Translations under genes and position numbers: made by a program
Part shown: piece after piece, positions 1 through 13,244 of the stretch
Layout: the number at the start of each line of letters is the position of its first letter
How positions within the stretch are numbered: the stretch's first letter is position 1
NCBI GenBank assembly: GCA_030533445.1
Contig: CM060064.1
Location: 3,596,916 to 3,660,915, forward strand
Direction of reading: 5' to 3'
DNA: 64,000 nt
From: Cyprinodon diabolis
Taxonomy: Eukaryota; Chordata; Actinopteri; Cyprinodontiformes; Cyprinodontidae
The notes under the pieces: model-generated
What the model saw: only the letters and a program-made list of their open reading frames with translations
What the model was told of the DNA's origin: nothing
Database searches by the model: none

Positions 1-1556
1 ACCAGAAGTTTGCCATTTGTGTGCTATAAAGCAGTTGCCAATTAAAGTGTGCATTCAAATCCTGTTACTAATGTGGTGAAGCGCCCTAAAAGTAAGTTCA
101 ATCCCCCACTCCCACAGACTGCCACTCTGGGTCTCTAAGCAAGACCCTTAACCCCACACTGCTCCCTGGGTGCCACACAATGGCAGCCCACTGCTCCCCA
201 AGGGGATGGGTTAAATGCAGATAATTAATTTTGTTGCTCTGTACTTGTGACAGTGGAATGACAATAAAGTTTAATTATTTTATTATTATTCATTAAAACA
301 TATCAATGCCCTCCTGTTCAAGCCATACAGATAGCACCCAATTAGTCAGATGGTTAAAGATTCCGTTTATTGCATCTCATCACTGGTAGTACAGATGAAT
401 ATCTGATCAGAAATCCAAGCAAAGCAAATCAAAAATTTGCAATGCTAAAATGATGCACTTGCAATTATTCACATTTACAAAACTGTACCTCAACACACGC
501 TCAAAATGGACATTTTTGAACATAAAACATCATCCTTTTGTTAACCAGACCTGAGTTGCTCTGTAAAAAGATAAATGATTGTTCTGTTTTCCTGCCATTC
601 AATATCAAACATCCCTTGGGTAAGCCATATACTTCATTGGGTAAGGGCTGTGCATACCAGGGCTTAAAACTTCCAATCTTCCCTAGATCCTGTACCAACA
701 TTTTTATGCTTAACCGTGGGTTCATGGGTCCAATGGAAGCTGAATGTACCCTGGGAATAAAGGTACACTTCCCTAACTCCAAATACCCCAGGGTCCATTT
801 TAAGGATTTTTTCTCCTCATGAGTCAAAGTTTTATCCAGTTGGGCTTTTTGACTAGATGTGTATCTTTTTGGGGTTCCAGAGCTTGAGTATGCTGGGTGC
901 AAGGACCACTAATCCCTGAAAACCCAATTTCCATTTTATAGACCTTTCGTCCTTATGATACAGGAAAGGTTCTCACAAATAATTTTTTACAAGATGAATC
1001 AAGTGTTAAGCAGCTCTGCAAGTATATTCCATGTGTATCTTCCCCTCCCACAGCAGCTCAAGCTTACAATTTCCATTCTTTAACCCAGTTGAAGCCCTGC
1101 TGCTTCCTGGATGAGCGTAAAGGACTTTTGAAGAGTTGTTTATATGCTTTAGCAGCCATTCCTGGGAAAGGGATTCATTGTAGTTCCCCAATTATGACAA
1201 AGGGGTTTATGACAAACTGTTTCATTTTCCTTAGTAGCTATTCTTAGGTAATGTATATCCAGCCTTCAATTTGTTTGCTTTTTTCAAGCTCCAAAGACAA
1301 TTTCCAGACTTACTTGTGGGTATCCAGGTCTCAGAGGATAGAAGAGTAAACTTGGGAATCAAGCTACAACCACCTCTTCTCTTTGAGCTCCCAAGGTGGA
1401 TCTATCTTGACCCTATATTAATTGTGATCCAGGGTGGGTTCTCATAGGCATGTTGTGGGAGCTCTTAGGGTCATGGACAAAGCCCTTGTCATGCCCACCT
1501 GCTCTCTCAGGTTATTTAAAATGTTTCGCAATCAAGCTCTGAAACAAAACCAGGAA

Positions 1557-1639
1557 GTCAGGATGGCCGAGCGGTCCAAGGCGCTGCGTTCAGGTCGCAG
1601 TCTCCAATGGAGGCGTGGGTTCGAATCCCACTTCTGACA
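1557..1639 (+). tRNA. tRNA-Leu(CAG), array copy 1
   Basis: An 83-nt cloverleaf with long variable arm. Acceptor GTCAGGA pairs with TTCTGAC and the discriminator is A. The A box is TGGCCGAGCGG and the B box GGTTCGAATCC. Anticodon stem CTGCG/CGCAG encloses the loop TTCAGGT, giving CAG, which decodes CUG. It has no intron and no encoded CCA. All stems pair, so it is probably functional. No T4 follows directly (GTCTTTATTGC). Confidence 0.95.
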
Positions 1640-3214
1640 TGTCTTTATTGCTTACTTGGAGGTATCTTCTACCAGAAGGTTGCCATTTGTGTGCTATAAA
1701 GCAGTTGCCCATTAAAGTGTGCATTCAAATTCTGTTACTAATGTGGTGAAGCGCTCTAAAAGTAAGTTCCATCACAGACTGCCACTCTGGGTCTCTAAGC
1801 AAGACCCTTAACCCCACACTAGTCCCTGGGTGCCACACATTGGCAGCCCACTGCTCCCCAAGGGGATGGGTTAAATGCAGATAATGATTTTTGTTGCTCT
1901 GTACTTGTGACAGTGGAATGACAATAAAGTTTAATTATTTCATTATTATTCATTAAAACATATCAATGCCCTCCTGTTCAAGCCATACAGATAGCACCAA
2001 ATTAGTCAGATGGTTTAAGATTCCGTTTATTGCATCTCATCACTGGTAGTACAGATGAGTATCTGATCAGGAATCCAAGCAAAGCAAATCAAAGATTTGC
2101 AACACTAAAATGATGCACTTGCAATTATTCACATTTACAAAACTATACCTCAACACACGCTCAAAATGGATGTTTTTGAACATAAAACATCATCCTTTCG
2201 TGAACCAGACCGGAGTTGCTCTGTAAAAAGATAAATGATTGTTCTGTTTTCCTGCAATTCAATATCAAACATCCCTTGGGTAAGCCATGTACTTGATTGG
2301 GTAAGGGTTGTGCATACCAGGGCTTAAAACTTCCAATCTTCCCTAGATCATGTACCAACATTTCTTTGCTTAACCGTGGGTTCATGGGTCCAATGGAAGC
2401 TGATAGTACTCTGGGAATAAAGGTACACTTCCCTAACTCCAAATACCCCAGGGTCCATTTTAAGGATTTTTTCTCCTCATGAGTCACAGTTTTATCCAGT
2501 TGGGCTTTTTGACTAGATGTGTATCTTTTTGGGGTTCCAGACCTTGAGTATGCTGGGTGCCAGGACCCCTAACCCCTGAAAACCCAATTTCCATTTTATA
2601 GACCCTTCGTCCTTATGACAGGAAAGGTTCTCACAAATAATTTTTACAAGATGAATCAAGTGTTAAGCAGCTCTGCAAGTATATTCCATGTGCATCTTCC
2701 CCTCCCACAGCAGCTCAAGCTTACAATTTCCATTTTTTTAACCCAGTTAAAGCACTGCTGCTTCCTGGATGAGCGTAAAGGACTTTTTAAGAGTTGTTTA
2801 TATGCTTTAGCAGCCATTCCTGGGAAAGGGATTCATTGTAGTTCCCCAATTAAGACAAAGGGGTTTATGACAAACTGTTTCATTTTCCTTAGTAGCTATT
2901 CTTAGGTAATGTATGTCCAGACTTCACTTTGTTTGCTTTTTTCAGGCTCCAAAGCCAATTTCCAGACTTAGTTGTGAGTATCCAGGTCTCAGAGGATAGA
3001 AGAGTAAACTTGGGAATCAAGCTACAACCACCTCTTCTCTTTGAGCTCCCAAGGTGGATCTATCTTGACCCTATATTAATTGTGATCCAGGGTGGGTTCT
3101 CACAGGCATGTTGTGGGAGCTCTTAGGGTCATGGACAAAACCCTTGTCATGCCCACCTGCTCTCTCAGGTTATTTAAAATGTTTCGCAATCAAGCTCTGA
3201 AACAAAAGCAGGAA

Positions 3215-3297
3215 GTCAGGATGGCTGAGCGGTCCAAGGCGCTGCGTTCAGGTCGCAGTCTCCAATGGAGGCATGGGTTCGAATCCCACTTCTGACA
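3215..3297 (+). tRNA. tRNA-Leu(CAG), array copy 2
   Basis: Same body as copy 1 with two changes: GCTGAG in the A box (C to T) and GCATGGG instead of GCGTGGG just before the T-arm. The acceptor, anticodon stem and B box are intact and the anticodon loop reads CAG. No T4 follows directly. Confidence 0.93.
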
Positions 3298-4864
3298 TGT
3301 CTTTATTGCTTACTTGGAGGTATCTTCTACCAGAAGGTTGCCATTTGTGTGCTATAAAGCAGTTGCCATTAAAGTGTGCATTCAAATTCTGTTACTAATG
3401 TGGTGAAGCGCTCTAAAAGTAAGTTTGATCACAGACTGCCACTCTGGGTCTCTAAGCAAGACCCTTAACCCCACACCCCTGGGTGCCACACATTGGCAGC
3501 CCACTGCTCCCCAAGGGGATGGGTTAAATGCAGATAATGATTTTTGTTGCTCTGTACTTGTGACAGTGGAATGACAATGTTTAAATATTTCATTATTATT
3601 CATTAAAACATATCAATGCCCTCCTGTTCAAGCCATACAGATAGCACCCAATTAGTCAGATGGTTAAAGATTCCGTTTATTGCATCTCATCACTGGTACT
3701 ACAGATGAGTATCTGATCAGGAATCCAAGCAAAGCAAATCAAAGATTTGCAACACTAAAATGATGCACTTGCAATTATTCACATTTACAAAACTATACCT
3801 CAACACACGCTCAAAATGGATGTTTTTGAACATAAAACATCATCCTTTCGTGAACCAGACCTGAGTTGCTCTGTAAAAAGATAAATGATTGTTCTGTTTT
3901 CCTGCCATTCAATATCAAACATCCCTTGGGTAAGCCATGTACTTCATTGGGTAAGGGCTGTGCATACCAGGGCTTAAAACTTCCAATCTTCCCTAGATCA
4001 TGTACCAACATTTCTTTGCTTAACCGTGGGTTCATGGGTCCAATGGAAGCTGATAGTACTCTGGGAATAAAGGTACACTTCCCTAACTCCAAATACCCCA
4101 GGGTCCATTTTAAGGATTTTTTCTCCTCATGAGTCAAAGTTTTATCCAGTTGGGCTTTTTGACTAGATGTGTATCTTTTTGGGGTTCCAGAGCTTGAGTA
4201 TGCTGGGTGCCAGGACCCCTAACCCCTGAAAACCCAATTTCCATTTTATAGACCCTTCGTCCTTATGACAGGAAAGGTTCTCACAAATAATTTTTACAAG
4301 ATGAATCAAGTGTTAAGCAGCTCTGCAAGTATATTCCATGTGCATCTTCCCCTCCCACAGCAGCTCAAGCTTACAATTTCCATTTTTTTAACCCAGTTAA
4401 AGCACTGCTGCTTCCTGGATGAGCGTAAAGGACTTTTTAAGAGTTGTTTATATGCTTTAGCAGCCATTCCTGGGAAAGGGATTCATTGTAGTTCCCCAAT
4501 TAAGACAAAGGGGTTTATGACAAACTGTTTCATTTTCCTTAGTAGCTATTCTTAGGTAATGTATGTCCAGACTTCAATTTGTTTGCTTTTTTCAGGCTCC
4601 AAAGCCAATTTCCAGACTTAGTTGTGACTATCCAGGTCTCAGAGGATAGAAGAGTAAACTTGGGAATCAAGCTACAACCACCTCTTCTCTTTGAGCTCCC
4701 AAGGTGGATCTATCTTGACCCTATATTAATTGTGATCCAGGGTGGGTTCTCACAGGCATGTTGTGGGAGCTCTTAGGGTCATGGACAAAGCCCTTGTCAT
4801 GCCCACCTGCTCTCTCAGGTTATTTAAAATGTTTCGCAATAAAGCTCTGAAGCAAAAGCAGGAA

Positions 4865-4947
4865 GTCAGGATGGCCGAGCGGTCCAAGGCGCTGCGTTCA
4901 GGTCGCAGTCTCCAATGGAGGTGTGGGTTCGAATCCCACTTCTGACA
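4865..4947 (+). tRNA. tRNA-Leu(CAG), array copy 3
   Basis: All stems pair and both internal promoter boxes match consensus. The only change from copy 1 is GTGTGGG in place of GCGTGGG at the variable arm/T-stem join. The flanking unit is almost identical to that of copy 4, so these two are recent duplicates. Confidence 0.93.
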
Positions 4948-6522
4948 TGTCTTTATTGCTTACTTGGAGGTATCTTCTACCAGAAGGTTGCCATTTGTGT
5001 GCTATAAAGCAGTTGCCCATTAAAGTGTGCATTCAAATTCTGTTACTAATGTGGTGAAGCGCTCTAAAAGTAAGTTCGATCACAGACTGCCACTCTGGGT
5101 CTCTAAGCAAGACCCTTAACCCCACACTGCTCCCTGGGCGCCACACATTGGCAGCCCACTGCTCCCCAAGGGGATGGGTTAAATGCAGATAATGATTTTT
5201 GTTGCTCTGTACTTGTGACAGTGGAATGACAATAAAGTTTAATTATTTCATTATTATTCATTAAAACATATCAATGCCCTCCTGTTCAAGCCATACAGAT
5301 AGCACCCAATTAGTCAGATGTTTAAAGATTCCGTTTATTGCATCTCATCACTGGTAGTACAGATGAGTATCTGATCAGGAATCCAAGCAAAGCAAATCAA
5401 AGATTTGCAACACTAAAATGATGCACTTGCAATTATTCACATTTACAAAACTATACCTCAACACACGCTCAAAATGGATGTTTTTGAACATAAAACATCA
5501 TCCTTTCGTGAACCAGACCTGAGTTGCTCTGTAAAAAGATAAATGATTGTTCTGTTTTCCTGCCATTCAATATCAAACATCCCTTGGGTAAGCCATGTAC
5601 TTCATTGGGTAAGGGCTGTGCATACCAGGGCTTAAAACTTCCAATCTTCCTTAGATCATGTACCAACATTTCTTTGCGTAACCGTGGGTTCATGGGTCCA
5701 ATGGAAGCTGATAGTACTCTGGGAATAAAGGTACACTTCCCTAACTCCAAATACCCCAGGGTCCATTTTAAGGATTTTTTCTCCTCATGAGTCAAAGTTT
5801 TATCCAGTTGGGCTTTTTGACTAGATGTGTATCTTTTTGGGGTTCCGGAGCTTGAGTATGCTGGGTGCCAGGACCCCTAACCCCTGAAAACCCAATTTCC
5901 ATTTTATAGACCCTTCGTCCTTATGACAGGAAAGGTTCTCACAAATAATTTTTACAAGATGAATCAAGTGTTAAGCAGCTCTGCAAGTATATTCCATGTG
6001 CATCTTCCCCTCCCACAGCAGCTCAAGCTTACAATTTCCATTTTTTTAACCCAGTTAAAGCACTGCTGCTTCCTGGATGAGCGTAAAGGACTTTTTAAGA
6101 GTTGTTTATATGCTTTAGCAGCCATTCCTGGGAAAGGGATTCATTGTAGTTCCCCAATTAAGACAAAGGGGTTTATGACAAACTGTTTCATTTTCCTTAG
6201 TAGCTATTCTTAGGTAATGTATGTCCAGACTTCAATTTGTTTGCTTTTTTCAGGCTCCAAAGCCAATTTCCAGACTTAGTTGTGACTATCCAGGTCTCAG
6301 AGGATAGAAGAGTAAACTTGGGAATCAAGCTACAACCACCTCTTCTCTTTGAGCTCCCAAGGTGGATCTATCTTGACCCTATATTAATTGTGATCCAGGG
6401 TGGGTTCTCACAGGCATGTTGTGGGAGCTCTTAGGGTCATGGACAAAGCCCTTGTCATGCCCACCTGCTCTCTCAGGTTATTTAAAATGTTTCGCAATAA
6501 AGCTCTGAAGCAAAAGCAGGAA

Positions 6523-6605
6523 GTCAGGATGGCCGAGCGGTCCAAGGCGCTGCGTTCAGGTCGCAGTCTCCAATGGAGGTGTGGGTTCGAATCCCACTTC
6601 TGACA
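6523..6605 (+). tRNA. tRNA-Leu(CAG), array copy 4
   Basis: Identical to copy 3 across the gene, including GTGTGGG before the T-arm. It has an intact cloverleaf, anticodon CAG and consensus A and B boxes. Confidence 0.93.
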
Positions 6606-8177
6606 TGTCTTTATTGCTTACTTGGAGGTATCTTCTACCAGAAGGTTGCCATTTGTGTGCTATAAAGCAGTTGCCCATTAAAGTGTGCATTCAAATTCTG
6701 TTACTAATGTGGTGAAGCGCTCTAAAAGTAAGTTCGATCACAGACTGCCACTCTGGGTCTCTAAGCAAGACCCTTAACCCCACACTGCTCCCTGGGCGCC
6801 ACACATTGGCAGCCCACTGCTCCCCAAGGGGATGGGTTAAATGCAGATAATGATTTTTGTTGCTCTGTACTTGTGACAGTGGAATGACAATAAAGTTTAA
6901 TTATTTCATTATTATTCATTAAAACATATCAATGCCCTCCTGTTCAAGCCATACAGATAGCACCAAATTAGTCAGATGGTTAAAGATTCCGTTTATTGCA
7001 TCTCATCACTGGTAGTACAGATGAGTATCTGATCAGGAATCCAAGCAAAGCAAATCAAAGATTTGCAACACTAAAATGATGCACTTGCAATTATTCACAT
7101 TTACAAAACTATACCTCAACACACGCTCAAAATGGATGTTTTTGAACATAAAACATCATCCTTTCGTGAACCAGACCTGAGTTGCTCTGTAAAAAGATAA
7201 ATGATTGTTCTGTTTTCCTGCCATTCAATATCAAACATCCCTTGGGTAAGCCATGTACTTCATTGGGTAAGGGCTGTGCATACCAGGGCTTAAAACTTCC
7301 AATCTTCCCTAGATCATGTACCAACATTTCTTTGCTTAACCGTGGGTTCATGGGTCCAATGGAAGCTGATAGTACTCTGGGAATAAAGGTACACTTCCCT
7401 AACTCCAAATACCCCAGGGTCCATTTTAAGGATTTTTTCTCCTCATGAGTCAAAGTTTTATCCAGTTGGGCTTTTTGACTAGATGTGTATCTTTTTGGGG
7501 TTCCAGAGCTTGAGTATGCTGGGTGCCAGGACCCCTAACCCCTGAAAACCCAATTTCCATTTTATAGACCCTTCGTCCTTATGACAGGAAAGGTTCTCAC
7601 AAATAATTTTTACAAGATGAATCAAGTGTTAAGCAGCTCTGCAAGCATATTCCATGTGCATCTTCCCCTCCCACAGCAGTTCAAGCTTACAATTTCCATT
7701 CTTTAACCCAGTTGAAGCCCTGCTGCTTCCTGGATGAGCGTAAAGGACTTTTAAAGAGTTGTTTATATGCTTTAGAAGCCATTCCTGGGAAAGGGATTCA
7801 TTGTAGTTCCCCAATTATGACAAAGGGGTTTATGACAAACTGTTTCATTTTCCCTAGTAGCTATTATTAGGTAATGTATGTCCAGCCTTCAATTTGTTTG
7901 CTTTTTTCAAGCTCCAAAGCCAATTTCCAGATTTAGTTGTGGGTATCCAGGTCTCAGAGGATAGAAGAGTAAACTTGGGAATCAAGCTACAACCACCTCT
8001 TCTCTTTGAGCTCCCAAGGTGGATCTATCTTGACCCTATGTTAATTGTGATCCAGGGTGGGTTCTCATAGGCATGTTGTGGGAGCTCTTAGGGTCATGGA
8101 CAAAGCCCTTGTCATGCCCATCTGCTCTCAGGTTATTTAAAATGTTTCGCAATCAAGCTCTGAAACAAAAGCAGGAA

Positions 8178-8260
8178 GTCAGGATGGCCGAGCGGTCCAA
8201 GGCGCTGCGTTCAGGTCGCAGTCTCCAATGGAGGCGTGGGTTCGAATCCCACTTCTGACA
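8178..8260 (+). tRNA. tRNA-Leu(CAG), array copy 5
   Basis: Same sequence as copy 1: anticodon CAG, complete stems, discriminator A, consensus internal promoter. The unit upstream has a 2-bp deletion in the CTCTCT run before the tRNA, outside the gene. Confidence 0.94.
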
Positions 8261-9834
8261 TGTCTTTATTGCTTACTTGGAGGTATCTTCTACCAGAAGG
8301 TTGCCATTTGTGTGCTATAAAGCAGTTGCCCATTAAAGTGTGCATTCAAATTCTGTTACTAATGTGGTGAAGCACTCTAAAAGTAAGTTTGATCACAGAC
8401 TGCCACTCTGGGTCTCTAAGCAAGACCCTTAACCCCACACTGCTCCCTGGGCGCCACACATTGGCAGCCCACTGCTCCCCAAGGGGATGGGTTAAATGCA
8501 GATAATGATTTTTGTTGCTCTGTACTTGTGACAGTGGAATGACAATAACGTTTAATTATTTCATTATTATTCATTAAAACATATCAATGCCCTCCTGTAT
8601 AAGCCATACATATAGCACCCAATTAGTCAGATGGTTAAAGATTCTGTTTATTGCATCTCATCACTGGTAGTACAGATGAGTATCTGATCAGGAATCCAAG
8701 CAAAGCAAATCAAAGATTTGCAACACTAAAATGATGCACTTGCAATTATTCACATTTACAAAACTATACCTCAACACACGCTAAAAAAGTATGTTTTTGA
8801 ACATAAAACATCATCCTTTCGTGAACCAGACCTGAGTTGCTCTGTAAAAAGATAAATGATTCTTCTGTTTTCCTGCCATTCAATATCAAACATCCCTTGG
8901 GTAAGCCATGTACTTCATTGGGTAAGGGCTGTGCATACCAGGGCTTAAAACTTCCAATCTTCCCTAGATCATGTACCAACATTTCTTTGCTTAACCGTGG
9001 GTTCATGGGTCCAATGGAAGCTGATAGTACTCTGGGAATAAAGGTACACTTCCCTAACTCCAAATACCCCAGGGTCCATTTTAAGGATTTTTTCTCATCA
9101 TGAGTCAAAGTTTTATCCAGTTGGGCTTCTTAACTAGATGTGTATCTTTTTGGGGTTCCGGAGCTTGAGTATGCTGGGTGCCAGGACCCCTAACCCCTGA
9201 AAGCCCAATTTCCATTTTATAGACCCTTCGTCCTTATGACAGGAAAGGTTCTCACAAATAATTTTTACAAGATGAATCAAGTGTTAAGCAGCTCTGCAAG
9301 CATATTCCATGTGCATCTTCCCCTCCCACAGCAGCTCAAGCTTACAATTTCCATTCTTTAACCCAGTTGAAGCCCTGCTGCTTCCTGGATGAGCGTAAAG
9401 GACTTTTAAAGAGTTGTTTATATGCTTTAGAAGCCATTCCTGGGAAAGGGATTCATTGTAGTTCCCCAATTATGACAAAGGGGTTTATGACAAACTGTTT
9501 CATTTTCCCTAGTAGCTATTATTAGGTAATGTATGTCCAGCCTTCAATTTGTTTGCTTTTTTCAAGCTCCAAAGCCAATTTCCAGACTTAGTTGTGGGTA
9601 TCCAGGTCTCAGAGGATAGAAGAGTAAACTTGGGAATCAAGCTACAACCACCTCTTCTCTTTGAGCTCCCAAGGTGGATCTATCTTGACCCTATGTTAAT
9701 TGTGATCCAGGGTGGGTTCTCATAGGCATGTTGTGGGAGCTCTTAGGGTCATGGACAAAGCCCTTGTCATGCCCACCTGCTCTCTCAGGTTATTTACAAT
9801 GTTTCGCAATCAAGCTCTGAAACAAAAGCAGGAA

Positions 9835-9917
9835 GTCAGGATGGCTGAGCAGTCCAAGGCACTGCGGTTAGGTTTCAGTCTCCAATGGAGGCGTGGGTTC
9901 CAATCCCACTTCTGACA
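9835..9917 (+). pseudogene. tRNA-Leu pseudogene, TAG anticodon, array copy 6
   Basis: The loop reads GTTAGGT, giving TAG (leucine CUA codon). The anticodon stem is damaged (CTGCG against TTCAG, one mismatch and one wobble). The D-loop has GCAGT and the B box is GGTTCCAATCC, with a pyrimidine at T-loop position 57, which is normally a purine. Transcription and folding are both likely impaired. Confidence 0.85.
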
Positions 9918-11503
9918 TGTCTTTATTGCTTACTTGGAGGTATCTTCTACCAGAAGGTTGCCATTTGTGTGCTATAAAGCAGTTGCCCATTAAAGTGTGC
10001 ATTCAAATCCTGTTACTAATGTGGTGAAGCACTCTAAAAGTAAGTTCGATCCCCCACTCCCACAGACTGCAACTCTGGGTCTCTAAGCAAGACCCTTAAC
10101 CCCACACTGCTCCCTTGGTAACACACAATGGCAGCCCACTGTGTCCCCAAGGGGATGGGTTAAATGCAGATAATGATTTTCGTTGCTCTGTACTTGTGAC
10201 AGTGGAATGACAATAAAGTTTAATTATTTCATTATTATTCATTAAAACATATCAATGCCCTCTTGTTCAAGCCATACAGATAGCACCCAATTAGTCAGAT
10301 GGTTAAAGATTCCGTTTATTGCATCTCATCACTGGTAGTACAGATGAGTATCTGATCAGGAATACAAGCAAAGCAAATCAAAGATTTGCAACGCTAAAAT
10401 GATGCACTTGCAATTATTCACATTTACAAAACTATACCTCAACACACGCTCAAAATGGACGTTTTTGAACATAAAACATCATCCTTTCGTTAACCAGACC
10501 TGAGTTTCTCTGTAAAAAGATAAATGATTGTTCTGTTTTCCTGCCATTCAATATCAAACATCCCTTGGGTAAGCCATGTACTTCATTGGGTAAGGGCTGT
10601 GCATACCAGGACTTAAAACTTCCAATCTTCCCTAGATCACTTATCAACATTTCTATGCTTAACCCTGGGTTCATGGGTCCAATGGAAGCTGATAGTACTC
10701 TGGGAATAAAGGTACACTTCCCTAACTCCAAATACCCCAGGGTCCATTTTAAGGATTTTTTCTCCTCATGAGTCAAAGTTTTATCCAGTTGGACTTTTTG
10801 ACTAGATGTGTATCTTTTTGGGGTTCCGGAGCTTGAGTATGCCGGGTGCCAGGACCCCTAACCCCCGAAAACCCAATTTCCATTTTATAAACCCTTCGTC
10901 CTTATGACAGGAAAGGTTCTCACAAATAATTTTTACAAGATGAATCAAGTGTTAAGCAGCTCTGCAAGTATATTCCATGTGCATCTTCCCCTCCCACAGC
11001 AGCTCAAGCTTACAATTTCCATTTTTTTTAACCCAGTTAAAGCACTGCTGCTTCCTGGATGAGCGTAAAGGACATTTTAAGAGTTATTTATATGCTTTAG
11101 CAGCCATTCCTGGGAAAGGGATTCATTGTAGTTCCCCAATTAAGACAAAGGGGTTTATGACAAACTGTTTCATTTTCCTTAGTAGCTATTCTTAGGTAAT
11201 GTATGTCCAGACTTCAATTTGTTTGCTTTTTTCAGGCTCCAAAGCCAATTTCCAGACTTAGTTTTGGGTATCCAGGTCTCAGAGGATAGAAGAGTAAACT
11301 TGGGAATCAAGCTACAACCACCTCTTCTCTTTGAGCACCCAAGGTGGATCTATCTTGACCTTATGTTAATTGTGATCCAGGGTGGGTTCTCATAGGCATG
11401 TTGTGGGAGCTCTTAGGGTCATGGACAAAGCCCTTGTCATGCCCACCTGCTCTCTCAGGTTATTTAAAATGTTTCGCAATCAAGCTCTGAAACACAGCAG
11501 GAA

Positions 11504-11586
11504 GTCAGGATGGCCGAGCGGTCCAAGGCGCTGCGTTCAGGTCGCAGTCTCCAATGGAGGAGTGGGTTTGAATCCCACTTCTGACA
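11504..11586 (+). tRNA. tRNA-Leu(CAG), array copy 7
   Basis: The cloverleaf is intact with anticodon CAG. The variable arm/T-stem join reads GAGTGGG and the B box is GGTTTGAATCC, still within consensus. The same two marks occur in the copies at 14830 and 18156, so they trace a sub-lineage of units. Confidence 0.9.
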
Positions 11587-13161
11587 TGTCTTTATTGCTT
11601 ACTTGGAGGTATGTTATGCCAGAAGGTTGCCATTTGTGTGCTATAAAGCAGTTGCCCATTAAAGTGTGCATTCAAATCCTGTTACTAATGTGGTGAAGCA
11701 CTCTAAAAGTAAGTTCGATCACAGACTGCCACTCTGGGTCTCTAAGCAAGACCCTTAACCCCACACTGCTCCCTGGGCGCCACACAATGGCAGCCCACTG
11801 CTCCCAAAGGGGATGGGTTAAATGCAGATAATTAATTTTGTTGCTCTGTACTTGTGACAGTGGAATGACAATAAAGTTTAATTATTTTATTATTATTCAT
11901 TAAAACATATCAATGCCCTCCTGTTCAAGCCATACAGATAGCACCCAATTAGTCAGATGGTTAAAGATTCCGTTTATTGCATCTCATCACTGGTAGTACA
12001 GATGAGTATCTGATCAGGAATACAAGCAAAGCAAATCAAAGATTTGCAACGCTAAAATGATGCACTTGCAATTATTCACATTTACAAAACTATACCTCAA
12101 CACATGCTCAAAATGGATGTTTTTGAACATAAAACATCATCCTTTCGTTAACCAGACCTGAGTTGCTCTGTAAAAAGATAAATGATTGTTCTGTTTTCCT
12201 GCCATTCAATATCAAACATCCCTTGGGTAAGCCATGTACTTCATTGGGTAAGGGCTGTGCATACCAGGACTTAAAACTTCCAATCTTCCCTAGATCACTT
12301 ATCAACATTTTTATGCTTAACCGTGGGTTCATGGGTCCAATGGAAGCTGATAGTACTCTGGGAATAAAGGTACACTTCCCTAACTCCAAATACCCCAGGG
12401 TCCATGTTAAGGATTTTTTCTCCTCATGAGTCAAAGTTTTATCCAGTTGGGCTTTTTGACTAGATGTGTATATTTTTGGGGTTCCGGAGCTTGAGTATGC
12501 TGGGTGCCAGGACCCCTAACCCCTGAAAACCCAATTTCCATTTTATAGACCCTTCGTCCTTATGACAGGAAAGGTTCTCACAAATAATTTTTACAAGATG
12601 AATCAAGTGTTAAGCAGCTCTGCAAGTATATTCCATGTGCATCTTCCCCTCCCACAGCAGCTCAAGCTTACAATATCCATTTTTTTTAACCCAGTTAAAG
12701 CACTGCTGCTTCCTGGATGAGCGTAAAGGAATTTTTAAGAGTTGTTTATATGCTTTAGCAGCCATTCCTGGGAAAGGGATTCATTGTAGTTCCCCAATTA
12801 AGACAAAGGGGCTTATGACAAACTCTTTCATTTTCCTTAGTAGCTATTCTTAGGTAATGTATGTCCAGACTTCAATTTGTTTGCTTTTTTCAGGCTCCAA
12901 AGCCAATTTCCAGACTTAGTTGTGGGTATCAAGGTCTCAGAGGATAGAAGAGTAAACTTGGGAATCAAGCTACAACCACCTCTTCTCTTTGAGCACCCAA
13001 GGTGGATCTATCTTGACCTTATGTTAATTGTGATCCAGGGTGGGTTCTCATAGGCATGTTGTGGGAGCTCTTAGGGTCTTGGACAAAGCCCTTGTCATGC
13101 CCACCTGCTCTCTCAGGTTATTTAAAATGTTTCACAATCAAGCTCTGAAACACAGCAGGAA

Positions 13162-13244
13162 GACAGGATGGCTGAGCAGTCCAAGGCGCTGCGGTTAGGT
13201 TGCAGTCTCCAATGGAGGCGTGAGTTCCAATCCCACTTCTGACG
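13162..13244 (+). pseudogene. tRNA-Leu pseudogene, TAG anticodon, array copy 8
   Basis: The anticodon loop GTTAGGT gives TAG. The acceptor starts GACAGGA, leaving an A-A mismatch at pair 2-71. The T-arm is TGAGTTCCAATCCCA, with a broken stem and pyrimidine at position 57. The discriminator is G instead of A; A73 is the known leucine identity base. Unlike most copies it is followed by a T6 run. Confidence 0.85.

Noticed and set aside
501..902. 133-codon minus-strand frame starting MHPAYSSSG as a protein gene
   Set aside because: It recurs in every unit of the array with both-strand openness, has no recognised domain, and shows frameshifts in some units. Kept only as a finding, not as a CDS.
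1434..1637. 67-codon frames ending in ...WRRGFESHF
   Set aside because: They are translations of the tRNA-Leu gene itself and its lead; not protein-coding.
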